Positions 35,887-44,111 of a stretch of DNA of 64,000 bases are shown here, piece by piece. Both the position numbers and the translations under genes were made by a program. Location: the NCBI RefSeq assembly GCF_011090165.1, contig NZ_JAADJT010000004.1:62001-126000 (forward strand). Direction: 5' to 3'. The first letter of the stretch is position 1. Every line of letters begins with the position of its first letter. The notes beneath the pieces are model-generated. The model was given only the letters and a program-made list of their open reading frames with translations. It made no database searches and was not told where the DNA came from. The stretch comes from Duganella aceris. Lineage in GTDB: Bacteria; Pseudomonadota; Gammaproteobacteria; Burkholderiales; Burkholderiaceae_D.

Positions 35887-37718
35887 AATCCATTCGCCTT
35901 GGTGGTGGGAACCGGAACCGGATAGGCTTCGTTGTCGGGCTGCTGGCCCGGCAACATGTAGCGGTAGTCCTTGTAGTCGCCGTTGACGCTGGCGTCCTTG
36001 ACCACGACCGGGCGCATGAAGATCACCAGCTCGGTCTTGGTGCTGTTCTCGTTGCGGTAGGCGAACAAGTTGCCGACCAGCGGCAGGCTGCTCAGTCCCG
36101 GCAGGCCGTCCTTGGTGTTGTCGACCGAGTCCTGCATCAGTCCACCCATGACGGCGATCTGGCCGCTGCTGACCTTCATGATCGATTCCAGCTCGCGCGC
36201 CTGGATCACCGGCACCTTGCTGACGACATTGCCGGCCGCCAGCGCCGGATTCGGATCCTGCACGTAGCCGACGATGCGGGTGATGGTCGGCCGCACGTTC
36301 AGCGTCACCTCGTCGCTGTCGGAGATCTGCGGCGTGACGCTCATGACGAAGCCGACCGGCACCGTCTCCAGGTGCGATTCATAGGTGGCCGGCGAGGTGG
36401 GCGTGCCGTTCACGCCCAGCACGGCCGGCGTGACCTTGATGGAGAAGAAGACATTGTTGTCGACCACCTTCAGCAGCGCGGTCTGGTTGTTGAGCACGCT
36501 GATCTTCGGGCTGGACAGCACTTTGACCTTGCCGAACGACTCCAGCAGCTGGATGGTGGTGGCGATATTGCCCAGGCGACTGGTCGGGTTGGCGTAGTCC
36601 AGCAGGAAGATGCCGGGCGTGGTCTTGGGCGTGACGGCGCTGGGCAGCGCCACGCTGCCGACCTGGCCCTGGTTGAGCTTCAGTCCGCCCTTGCCGAGAT
36701 ACGACCAGTTGATGCCTTGCTGGTACTGGTCGCCGAGCCGCACTTCGATGATGGTGGCCTCGATCAACACCTGGCGCTTGGCGGCGCCCAGCACCACATC
36801 GAGGAATTGCTGGATTTTTTCATGCTGGCGCCCGGTCGCGCGCACCGCGATCAGCCCGCCCTCGGGGTTGACGATGACCGAACTGCCGGCCGCCGGCCGT
36901 CCCGCCGCCGCCGGCGCGGCGCCGAATTGCTGAGCGGACTGCGGCTGCTGTGGGCCGGCCGGCGCATCGGCGGCGGTGTCGTTCAGGTTGGACGACCGTA
37001 ACATGTCGCGGATGTTCTTTTCCAGGTTGGCCCAGAAATTGTTGTCCGAACGGTTATTCACCACGGTGGTCGAGTTGTTGCTGCCGTTTCCGTTGGCGCC
37101 GTTCGACCCATTGCCGCCGTTGCCACTCTGGTTGGACGGGTTGTTGGCCGCGCCCCCGGCGTTGGCTTGCTGATATTGCTGCATGCCGTTGTTGTTGGAG
37201 TCGCTGCCGGAACCACCGGCGCCGGTGGTGGAGATCTGGGTCGCGATGTTGACGCTGCTGATGGTGCTGCGCGCGATGTTGACGTAATCGACCTTGTAGT
37301 TGCGCCATTCCGGCGTATCCGGCAACACCGTCAGCGTGCCGGCGTTGATGTCGTAGCGCATGTCGACCTGGCGCTGGATGCGGTTCAGCAACTGTGGCAG
37401 CGTTTGGTCGAGCGCGTTCAACGTGACCGTTCCCTCGATGCCTGGATGGACGTCGACATTCAGGCCAGCGTCGCGGGCCAGCGCGAACAATAGCGACTGC
37501 ACCGGCACCTTGTGCACGGTCACGCTATAGGTCTCCACCTTGGCGGTCGGCTTCGGCGGCGGTGGCACCATGCTTTGCCGCACCTGGTCCGGAATGGTGC
37601 CGGACGGCGGCGGGGCCTCGGTGATATGCGTCGGCGCATTCGGAATGACGTGGCTGGCGCAGCCGCTCAACAACACGCTGCACACCACGGGGACGAGGGA
37701 CGGGCGGAGTTTTTTCAT
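35883..37718 (-). CDS. Lipoprotein secretin (MshL/PilQ-like) of the second operon
   Basis: About 611 residues from the chosen ATG at 37718, giving signal peptide 'MKKLRPSLVPVVCSVLLSGC' with a lipobox cysteine at residue 20. Earlier in-frame ATGs (37787, 37814) exist; 37787 lies just 4 bases after the previous stop, so the start is uncertain. An STN/N0 domain follows ('VPVQSLLFALARDAGLNVDVHPGI'), then an Asn/Gly-rich insertion of ~70 residues and the secretin domain with 'VPVIQARELESIMKVSSGQ' and 'AVMGGLMQDS'. Forms the outer-membrane gate. Same family as MshL at 51975-53771. Confidence 0.9.
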   Translation of the reverse strand: MKKLRPSLVPVVCSVLLSGCASHVIPNAPTHITEAPPPSGTIPDQVRQSMVPPPPKPTAKVETYSVTVHKVPVQSLLFALARDAGLNVDVHPGIEGTVTLNALDQTLPQLLNRIQRQVDMRYDINAGTLTVLPDTPEWRNYKVDYVNIARSTISSVNIATQISTTGAGGSGSDSNNNGMQQYQQANAGGAANNPSNQSGNGGNGSNGANGNGSNNSTTVVNNRSDNNFWANLEKNIRDMLRSSNLNDTAADAPAGPQQPQSAQQFGAAPAAAGRPAAGSSVIVNPEGGLIAVRATGRQHEKIQQFLDVVLGAAKRQVLIEATIIEVRLGDQYQQGINWSYLGKGGLKLNQGQVGSVALPSAVTPKTTPGIFLLDYANPTSRLGNIATTIQLLESFGKVKVLSSPKISVLNNQTALLKVVDNNVFFSIKVTPAVLGVNGTPTSPATYESHLETVPVGFVMSVTPQISDSDEVTLNVRPTITRIVGYVQDPNPALAAGNVVSKVPVIQARELESIMKVSSGQIAVMGGLMQDSVDNTKDGLPGLSSLPLVGNLFAYRNENSTKTELVIFMRPVVVKDASVNGDYKDYRYMLPGQQPDNEAYPVPVPTTKANGL

Positions 37719-37791
37719 CTGTGCTTTCGTACCTGGGGGAGCGGCGCCGTTATTCTTTTTGTTGTGCTTTTGCAATTTTCTATTCATGATC

Positions 37792-38712
37792 TTATAAATC
37801 CCGCGCCACCGCAAGGATGGTCAGGCATATTCCAACAATAAACATTCCTAGCAAGCACCCCATAACAACGGCCTTGACCTGCCAACGCGCCGCCAGCCCG
37901 CGCCGGCGGCGGAACGGCGACTCGGCGATGGCCTGGCGGGCGTGACGCGCGCCGACCACGGCGACGTCCTCGGCGAACGCGGCCAGCAGCGCCTTGTCGG
38001 CCAGGATATTGATGCGGCGGACGATGCCCTCCGAGCGCTCGGCGATCAGTTTGGCCGCCGCCGGCGTGAAAATGGCCGGGCCGGCGTGGCCGGCGGCGCG
38101 CAGGCGGAAGTCGAGGAACTCGCCGATCAGCGTCGCCTCCATGGCCGGCACGTGGAAGCTGTGGGTGATGCGTTCCTTTAACTGGCGCATGCTGGACAGC
38201 TCCAGATGCTGGTCGAGCTCCGGCTGGCCGAACAGCACGATCTGCAGCAGCTTGCTGCGCGCGGTTTCCAGGTTGGTCAGCAGCCGGATCGCTTCCAGCG
38301 TATCGAGCGGCATCGCCTGCGCCTCCTCGACCAGCAACACCACCTGGCGCCCGGCCCCGTGTTTGGCGATCAGCTCGGCGTGCAGCAGGCGCTGCACCTC
38401 GTCGGTGCGCAGGCCCCGGGTTTCCAGGCCCAGCTCGGCGGCGATCGCGTATTGCACCTCCAGCGGGTTCAGGTTGGGGTTGACCAGGTAGATCGCGTCG
38501 ATGTGCGGCGGCAGCCGGCTTTCCAGCATGCGGCACAACATGGTCTTGCCGGTTCCGACCTCGCCGGTGACCTTGATCATGCCTTCGCCGCTGCCGACCG
38601 CGTAGATCAAGGCGTCGAGGATGTCGCCACGGGTGTTGCCCGAATAGAAAAACGCCGGGTTCGGGGTGATGCCGAACGGCGTTTCGCGCAGGCCGAAGTG
38701 CGATTGGTACAT
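37792..38712 (-). CDS. ExeA/MshM-like AAA ATPase of the second operon
   Basis: 306 residues beginning 'MYQSHFGLRETPFGITPNP', the hallmark start of ExeA/GspA/MshM proteins. Walker A 'GEVGTGKT' at 50-57, Walker B 'VVLLVEEAQAM', and a C-terminal membrane helix (~280-302). Family members help insert or multimerise the secretin through peptidoglycan. The ATG at 38712 is where homology starts; a longer reading would run into the ABC ATPase gene. Begins 8 bp after that gene and precedes the secretin. Confidence 0.9.
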   Translation of the reverse strand: MYQSHFGLRETPFGITPNPAFFYSGNTRGDILDALIYAVGSGEGMIKVTGEVGTGKTMLCRMLESRLPPHIDAIYLVNPNLNPLEVQYAIAAELGLETRGLRTDEVQRLLHAELIAKHGAGRQVVLLVEEAQAMPLDTLEAIRLLTNLETARSKLLQIVLFGQPELDQHLELSSMRQLKERITHSFHVPAMEATLIGEFLDFRLRAAGHAGPAIFTPAAAKLIAERSEGIVRRINILADKALLAAFAEDVAVVGARHARQAIAESPFRRRRGLAARWQVKAVVMGCLLGMFIVGICLTILAVARDL

Positions 38713-38720
38713 GGCGCCGC

Positions 38721-39437
38721 TCACGCGATGCAGGCCAGGAAGGCTTGTTCCAGCGTGCCGGCGCCGTAGCGCTCGCGGCATTCGGCCGGGGTGCCGCTGA
38801 AGCGGATGCGGCCGTCGTGCAGGATCGCCATGCGGTCGCACAGTTCGTCGACGTCGGCCAGCGCGTGCGAGGTCAGGAACAAGGTGCCGCCGGCCTGTTG
38901 TAATTGACGCAACTGCGCCTTGAGCAGCGCGCGCGCCTTCGGATCAAGCCCGCTCATCGGCTCGTCCAATATATATAGCTGCTTGCGCGATAAAAGGCAG
39001 GCGGCCAGCCCGAGCTTTTGCGTCATGCCCTTGGAATACTGGCGCACCGTGCGCTTCAGCGCGGCCGGCTCCAGGTCCAGCGCGGCCAGCATGGCGGCCA
39101 CGGCGTCGGCGTCGTAGCGCAGTCCCTGCAGCGTCAACAGGTAGCGGATGAAGTCGGCGCCGGTCAGGTAGTAGGGCGGGGTGAAGCGTTCCGGCAGGAA
39201 GCCCAGCGGCACGCGCGCGGCCGGATCGCGGTGCGGCCGGCCGAAAATCTCGATGGCGCCGCCGTCCAGCCCGCAGAAGTCCAGCAGGCACTTGATCAGG
39301 CTGGTCTTGCCGGCGCCGTTGACGCCGACCAGGCCGAAGCACTGGCCCGCCTGCAATTCCAGGTCCACGCCCTGCAACACGCTGGCCGCGCCATAGCGCT
39401 TGACGACTTGCTGGAAACGGAGGGCCGGTACGGTCAT
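38721..39437 (-). CDS. ABC transporter ATPase, first gene of the second filament operon
   Basis: 238 residues with all ABC motifs: Walker A 'GVNGAGKTS', Q-loop region, signature 'YSKGMTQKLGLA', Walker B 'LYILDEPMSGLD' and H-loop 'TSHAL'. It is of the type that serves ABC-2 exporters (NatA/CcmA-like). The only matching permease in the window lies 11 kb downstream in the same gene string (27157-27930). It heads the 13-gene operon and faces mshE across a 150-bp intergenic region. No strong ribosome-binding site is visible before its ATG. Confidence 0.9.
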   Translation of the reverse strand: MTVPALRFQQVVKRYGAASVLQGVDLELQAGQCFGLVGVNGAGKTSLIKCLLDFCGLDGGAIEIFGRPHRDPAARVPLGFLPERFTPPYYLTGADFIRYLLTLQGLRYDADAVAAMLAALDLEPAALKRTVRQYSKGMTQKLGLAACLLSRKQLYILDEPMSGLDPKARALLKAQLRQLQQAGGTLFLTSHALADVDELCDRMAILHDGRIRFSGTPAECRERYGAGTLEQAFLACIA

Positions 39438-39497
39438 GGCGGGGATGATGTGTGTCTGAGGAAACGAACCACACTGTAGCGCATTCGTGCGCAGAAA

Positions 39498-39512
39498 GCG
39501 ACACCCTGTCGC
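39498..39512. promoter_or_regulatory. Palindrome in the shared control region of the two filament operons
   Basis: GCGACACCCTGTCGC has perfect 6-base arms around CCC. It lies mid-way between the divergent ABC ATPase and mshE genes and is bracketed by two GCATTCG direct repeats (39481-39487 and 39517-39523). A candidate site for a regulator acting on both operons. Confidence 0.35.
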
Positions 39513-39519
39513 CTATGCA

Positions 39520-39548
39520 TTCGCGATTGCCACATTCTGGAATAGAAT
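39520..39548 (+). promoter_or_regulatory. Candidate mshE promoter
   Basis: A -10-like TAGAAT (39543-39548) has a weak -35-like TTCGCG (39520-39525) at 17-base spacing. The start of transcription would lie just before the 5' UTR hairpin at 39550-39569. Weak match, supported mostly by position. Confidence 0.3.
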
Positions 39549-39549
39549 G

Positions 39550-39569
39550 GCCGCAAGTTTATTTGCGGC
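39550..39569 (+). promoter_or_regulatory. 5' UTR hairpin in front of mshE
   Basis: GCCGCAA and TTGCGGC form perfect 7-base arms with a 6-base loop, ending 7 bases before the AAGGAG ribosome-binding site of mshE. It could stabilise the leader or influence ribosome access. Confidence 0.4.
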
Positions 39570-39587
39570 ATCAATCAAGGAGCGGGT

Positions 39588-41291
39588 ATGGCAAGGCCAG
39601 AGAAAGTCCGGTTGGGAGAGATCCTGGTACAGCAAAAGCTGCTGTCGGAGGAGCAACTGGGGTTGGCGCTGACCGAGCAAAAGCGCAGCGGCCGCAAGCT
39701 GGGCCGCGTGTTCATCGAGAACGGCTATGTCACCGAGGAACAGATCGCCGGCGCGCTGGCGCGCCAGCTGAACATCCCCTACCTGAACCTGAAGTTCTAC
39801 AACATCAATCCGGAGATCGTGCGCCTGCTGCCGGAAACCCAGGCCCGCCGCTTCCGCGCGCTGGTGCTGGAGGACCGGCGCGGCACGCTGCTGGTCGGCA
39901 TGTCGGATCCGACCGACCTGTTCGCCTACGACGAGATTTCCCGCATCGTCAAGCAGAACATCGAGCTGGCGGTGGTCAACGAGACCGAGGTGCTGGGCGC
40001 CATCGACCGCATCTACCGCCGCACCGAGGATATCTCCGACCTGGCGCGCGAGCTGGAGCAGGACCTGGGCGACGTTTCGGTCGACTTCGGCGCGCTGGCG
40101 GCCAATCCGAACCTGGAAGAAGCGCCGGTGGTCAAGCTGCTGCAATCGGTGTTCGACGACGCGGCGCAGGTGCGCGCTTCCGACATCCATATCGAACCGC
40201 AGGAAAGCCGGCTGCAGATCCGTTTCCGCATCGACGGCGTGCTGCACCTGCAGACCGAGGCCGATATCAAGATCGCGCCGTCGCTGGCGTTGCGGCTGAA
40301 GCTGATGTCGGACCTGGACATCTCCGAGAAGCGCTTGCCGCAGGACGGCCGCTTCGCGGTGCGGGTCAAGAACCAGCGCATCGACGTGCGTATCTCCACC
40401 ATGCCGACCCAGTACGGCGAGTCGGTGGTGATGCGTTTGCTGAGCCAGGGTTCGACCCAGTTGCGGCTGGACGCGATCGGCATGCCGCGCGGGCTGGTGG
40501 AGAAGTTCCGCGCCATCGTCCAGCGCCCCAACGGGCTGGTGCTGGTGACCGGGCCGACCGGTAGCGGCAAGACCACCACGCTGTACTGCGCGCTGGCCGA
40601 GTTGAACTCGGTCGAGAAAAAGCTGATCACGGTCGAGGATCCGGTCGAGTACCGGCTGCCCGGCGTCAACCAGGTGCAGGTCAACGACAAGATCGAGCTG
40701 AACTTCGCGCGCGTGCTGCGCTCGGCGCTGCGGCAGGATCCGGACATCGTGCTGGTGGGCGAGATGCGCGACCAGGAAACCGCCCAGATCGGCCTGCGCG
40801 CCGCGATGACGGGTCACCTGGTGCTGTCGACGCTGCACACCAACGATGCCGCCAGCACGCCGTTGCGGCTGATGGACATGGGCGTGCCGCGCTACATGGT
40901 CGGCAGTTCCCTGCAGGCGGTGCTGGCGCAGCGGCTGGTGAGGGTGATCTGCGAAAGCTGCACCGGGCCGTACGAACTGACCCCGACCGAGCACGAGTGG
41001 CTGCGCATGGAGCTCAACGACAAGGTCGACAAGGCGCGCTATTTCCACGGCAAGGGTTGTTCGCATTGCAACGGCATGGGATATCGCGGCCGGACCGGCG
41101 TCTATGAGCTGCTGGAGATGACGCGCGATGTGGTCGACGCCGCCAACGATGCCGATCCGGCTGTCTTCCTGAAAGCCGCCGCCGCGCAGATGGCGGGCGA
41201 AACCTTGCGCCGCCACGCGGTGCAGCTGGTGATCCAGGGCCGCACCACGGTGGCCGAGGCGATGCGCATCAGTAACCAGAGCGAGGAATAA
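39588..41291 (+). CDS. mshE: MSHA assembly ATPase MshE
   Basis: 567 residues. N-terminal MshEN motifs look intact: 'RLGEILVQQKLLSEEQLGLALTEQ' and 'KLGRVFIENGYVTEEQIAGALARQ', the pattern that binds c-di-GMP in Vibrio MshE. The core has Walker A 'GPTGSGKTTT', Walker B 'DPDIVLVGEMRD', 'TGHLVLSTLHTN' and a zinc site C-x2-C/C-x2-C ('CESC', 'CSHC'). It powers MSHA pilus extension and is probably switched on by c-di-GMP. AAGGAG precedes the ATG. First gene of the MSHA locus, followed by mshG after 2 bp. Confidence 0.94.
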   Translation: MARPEKVRLGEILVQQKLLSEEQLGLALTEQKRSGRKLGRVFIENGYVTEEQIAGALARQLNIPYLNLKFYNINPEIVRLLPETQARRFRALVLEDRRGTLLVGMSDPTDLFAYDEISRIVKQNIELAVVNETEVLGAIDRIYRRTEDISDLARELEQDLGDVSVDFGALAANPNLEEAPVVKLLQSVFDDAAQVRASDIHIEPQESRLQIRFRIDGVLHLQTEADIKIAPSLALRLKLMSDLDISEKRLPQDGRFAVRVKNQRIDVRISTMPTQYGESVVMRLLSQGSTQLRLDAIGMPRGLVEKFRAIVQRPNGLVLVTGPTGSGKTTTLYCALAELNSVEKKLITVEDPVEYRLPGVNQVQVNDKIELNFARVLRSALRQDPDIVLVGEMRDQETAQIGLRAAMTGHLVLSTLHTNDAASTPLRLMDMGVPRYMVGSSLQAVLAQRLVRVICESCTGPYELTPTEHEWLRMELNDKVDKARYFHGKGCSHCNGMGYRGRTGVYELLEMTRDVVDAANDADPAVFLKAAAAQMAGETLRRHAVQLVIQGRTTVAEAMRISNQSEE

Positions 41292-41293
41292 AC

Positions 41294-42529
41294 GTGCCGT
41301 TTTTTGCCTATAAGGCGCGCGATGCGCGTGGTCAACTGCTGCAGGGCGTGCTGGAGGCGGCCGACAGCGGCGCCGTGGCCAACCATCTGGTCGGTTCCGG
41401 CGCGACGCCGGTGGAGATCCTGCTGACCAAGAAGGCCGCCAGCGCCGGCGCCGCCGGCGACGCGTGGTGGGAAACGATGATGGAGAAAAAGGTCACCTCG
41501 ATGGACGTGCAGCTGTTCAGCCGCCAGCTGTACACCCTGCTCAAGTCGGGCGTGCCCATCATGCGTGGGCTGGCGGGCTTGCAGGAGTCGGCGATCAGCA
41601 AGTCGTTCGGCAAGGTCATCAAGGATTTGCGCGAATCGCTGGATGCCGGCCGCGAGCTGTCGGCGGCGATGCGGCGGCATCCGGGCGTGTTCAACGATTT
41701 CTACCTGTCGATGGTGCGGGTGGGGGAGATGACCGGGCGGCTGGAGGAGGTGTTCCTGCGCCTGTTCGACCATCTGGAGTTCGACCGCGAGATGCGGGCG
41801 CGGGTCAAGAGCGCGACCAGGTATCCGATCTTCGTGATGATCGCCATGGTGCTGGCGATTGTGATCGTGAATATTTTCGTCATCCCGCAGTTCGTCAAGG
41901 TGTTCGAGAGTTTTCATGCCGAATTGCCGCTGATGACCCGGCTGCTGATCGGCACCTCCAAATTCACGCTGGATTACTGGCCGCATTTGCTGGTGCTGAC
42001 GGTGGCGGGGGTGTTCGGCTTCCGTTTCTGGATCAACACCGTCGCCGGACGCTTCAAGTGGGACCGCTCCAAGCTGAAGTTCCCGATCGCCGGCAAGATC
42101 ATCCAGAAGGCCACGATGGCGCGCTTCGCGCGCAGCTTCGCGCTGTCCAGCCGCAGCGGCGTGCCGATCGTGCAGGCGCTGACGGTGGTGTCGCAGACGG
42201 TGGACAACGCTTATCTGTCGTCGCGGGTGGAGCAGATGCGCGACGGCGTCGAGCGCGGCGACAGCATCCTGCGCACCGCCGCCGCCGCCGGGGTGTTCAC
42301 GCCGGTGGTGCTGCAAATGATCGCGGTGGGCGAGGAGTCCGGTTCGCTGGACGAGCTGATGGACGAGATCGCCCAGATGTACGAACGCGAAGTGGACTAC
42401 GAATTGAAGACGCTGGCGGCGCAGATCGAACCGATCCTGATCACTTTCCTCGGCGTGCTGGTGCTGATTCTGGCGCTGGGCATCTTCGTGCCGATCTGGG
42501 ATCTGGGCAAAGTGGCGTTGCCGCACTGA
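41294..42529 (+). CDS. mshG: MSHA platform protein MshG (GspF family)
   Basis: 411 residues from a GTG start 2 bp after mshE. N-terminal 'FFAYKARDARGQLLQGVLEA' is typical of GspF/PilC/MshG. Two GspF domains and three or four membrane helices follow. It anchors the assembly ATPase at the inner membrane. The stop TGA overlaps the next ATG by one base. Confidence 0.93.
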   Translation: MPFFAYKARDARGQLLQGVLEAADSGAVANHLVGSGATPVEILLTKKAASAGAAGDAWWETMMEKKVTSMDVQLFSRQLYTLLKSGVPIMRGLAGLQESAISKSFGKVIKDLRESLDAGRELSAAMRRHPGVFNDFYLSMVRVGEMTGRLEEVFLRLFDHLEFDREMRARVKSATRYPIFVMIAMVLAIVIVNIFVIPQFVKVFESFHAELPLMTRLLIGTSKFTLDYWPHLLVLTVAGVFGFRFWINTVAGRFKWDRSKLKFPIAGKIIQKATMARFARSFALSSRSGVPIVQALTVVSQTVDNAYLSSRVEQMRDGVERGDSILRTAAAAGVFTPVVLQMIAVGEESGSLDELMDEIAQMYEREVDYELKTLAAQIEPILITFLGVLVLILALGIFVPIWDLGKVALPH

Positions 42530-43032
42530 TGCGCGCGCCACGACGCCGGGGCGGCTTCAGCCTGTTCGAGTTCGCCGTGGTGGTGATCGTGTTCGGGCTG
42601 GTGCTGATGGTGGTGTTGCAGCGCGTGAGCTTTTACGGCAAGCAGGGCGACAAGGCGGGCGTGCAGGCGCTGGTGAACAATATGCGCAGCGCGCTGAAAT
42701 CGCGCGAGATGTCGTTGCAGGTGCGCGGCGACAGCGATGGCATCGCGAAACTGGAGGGCTCGAACCCGATCGGCTTGCTGCAGCGGCCGCCGGAAAATTA
42801 TCGCGGCGAGCTCGGACCGTCCGACGGAAAAGCGGTCGAAGCGGGCAATTGGTACTTCGATGTTGTACAGCACCAACTAATTTATGTTCTTGTTAGCAAC
42901 AATGTGTCATGTAATGACACAGATCGCATATGTTTCAAGGTAGAATCGTTTCGCTTGTTCCCAAAAAATGCCAGCGTAAAAAGCGCACCCGCCGATGGAG
43001 CCGGTGTCGCGTTGAATCAAGTCCAAAACTAG
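42529..43032 (+). CDS. mshF: MshF-like prepilin-type protein
   Basis: 167 residues with a prepilin-like N-terminus 'GG|FSLFEFAVVVIVFGLVLMVVL', having Glu near +5. Position between mshG and the pilin gene matches mshF. Probably a minor, pilus-associated membrane protein. The 3' part (about 42860-42980) is clearly richer in A+T than its surroundings and includes an 8-base-arm palindrome that may serve the downstream pilin gene. Confidence 0.75.
   Translation: MRAPRRRGGFSLFEFAVVVIVFGLVLMVVLQRVSFYGKQGDKAGVQALVNNMRSALKSREMSLQVRGDSDGIAKLEGSNPIGLLQRPPENYRGELGPSDGKAVEAGNWYFDVVQHQLIYVLVSNNVSCNDTDRICFKVESFRLFPKNASVKSAPADGAGVALNQVQN
42903..42921. promoter_or_regulatory. Palindrome inside mshF, upstream of the pilin gene
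   Basis: TGTGTCATGTAATGACACA has perfect 8-base arms around GTA, inside an AT-rich patch ~170 bases before the mshA start. A TTGTTA (-35-like, 42890-42895) lies just before it and a TAGAAT (-10-like, 42941-42946) follows. Plausible operator or promoter element for pilin expression; no factor can be named. Confidence 0.4.
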
Positions 43033-43090
43033 AGCCGAGAGCCGATCCGAAGACAGTACGACGTTGCCCATTTTAAAGTTGGAGTCTCAC

Positions 43091-43555
43091 ATGCAAACCA
43101 AACCATCCCGCTCGTTCGCCCGCAACGCACAGGGCGGCTTTACGCTGATCGAACTGATCGTCGTGATCGTCATTCTCGGCATCCTGGCCGCCACCGCGCT
43201 GCCGCGTTTCGCCAACCTGGGCGCCGATGCGCGTCTGGCGAAGATGAACGGCGCGCGTGCCGCCATCAGCAGCGCTTCGGCGATGTACCACGGCCGCTGG
43301 CTGGCCGCCGGATCGCCATCCACCGGCACGTCGTCGTATGACACTCCGGCGGTGACGGTGAACAACACGACCGGCTACCCGACGTTCGCCGGCATTGCCG
43401 CCGCTGTGGACCTGACCGGCTTCGATGCATCTACCTTCGCTACCGATGGTGTGTTGCGTCCGGGCCCGACCGCTACCGACTTCACGGGCTGCTCCGTGAC
43501 TTACGTACCGTCCAGTGGCGCCGTCACTATCGCCGCCGTCATCGGATCTTGTTAA
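43091..43555 (+). CDS. mshA: Major MSHA pilin MshA
   Basis: 154 residues with prepilin site 'GG|FTLIELIVVIVILGILAATALPRF', the standard class with Glu at +5. The C-terminal 'TGCSVTYVPSSGAVTIAAVIGSC' supplies the two cysteines of a D-region-like disulphide loop. The ATG at 43091 is preceded by GGAG; a longer frame to 43064 exists. Size and place directly after mshF mark it as the major pilin of the locus. A separate mshB-like gene is not present. Confidence 0.87.
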   Translation: MQTKPSRSFARNAQGGFTLIELIVVIVILGILAATALPRFANLGADARLAKMNGARAAISSASAMYHGRWLAAGSPSTGTSSYDTPAVTVNNTTGYPTFAGIAAAVDLTGFDASTFATDGVLRPGPTATDFTGCSVTYVPSSGAVTIAAVIGSC

Positions 43556-43574
43556 GCCCTGCGGGCCTGGCGTG

Positions 43575-44111
43575 ATGCCACAAGGACCGCGCCGGACCGC
43601 GCAGTCCGGCTTTACCCTGGTCGAGCTGGTGACGGTGCTGGTGCTGGTGGGCATTCTGGCCGCCGTCGCCATGCCGCGTTTCGCCACCGGCGGTTTCGAC
43701 GGCCGGGCCTACAGCGACCAGGTCAAGGGTCTGATGCGCTACGGTCAGAAAATCGCCATCGCCCAGGGCCGCAACGTCTTCGTGCGGCTGAACGACACCA
43801 GCGTGGCGCTGTGCTACGACGCCGCCTGCAACGCCAGGGTGCCGCCCGCATCCGGAAACAACTCCGGCTCCAGGGCGACCTTGGCCGCTTGCGGCAATCT
43901 CACCAGCTGGGCCTGTGAAGGCCTGCCCAACGGGGTGACCATGACGCCGGCCGCAAGCACTTTCTCCTTCGACGCCACCGGCGCGCCCTTCGCGCAAGCG
44001 GACGCCGTGAACGCCGTGACCTCGACCTTCGCCACGCTGGCGATCAGCGTCACCGGCGGCGGCACCGCGTATCCCATCACCGTCAACGCGGCGACCGGCT
44101 ATGTCAATTAA
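43575..44111 (+). CDS. mshC: MshC-like minor prepilin
   Basis: 178 residues with prepilin site 'SG|FTLVELVTVLVLVGILAAVAMPRF'. GspH-like body with several cysteines ('ALCYDAACNARV', 'LAACGNLTSWACEG') that may form disulphides. The start at 43575 is the ATG nearest the prepilin leader; the frame is open further 5' within mshA. It overlaps mshD by 11 bases. Minor pilins of this class usually prime the filament or sit at its tip. Confidence 0.8.
   Translation: MPQGPRRTAQSGFTLVELVTVLVLVGILAAVAMPRFATGGFDGRAYSDQVKGLMRYGQKIAIAQGRNVFVRLNDTSVALCYDAACNARVPPASGNNSGSRATLAACGNLTSWACEGLPNGVTMTPAASTFSFDATGAPFAQADAVNAVTSTFATLAISVTGGGTAYPITVNAATGYVN

Noticed and set aside
25829-39437. Classical type II secretion system
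   Set aside because: No GspG-H-I-J-K set and no prepilin peptidase; ExeA, the lipoprotein secretin and the MshN-like TPR protein point to the MSHA side instead.
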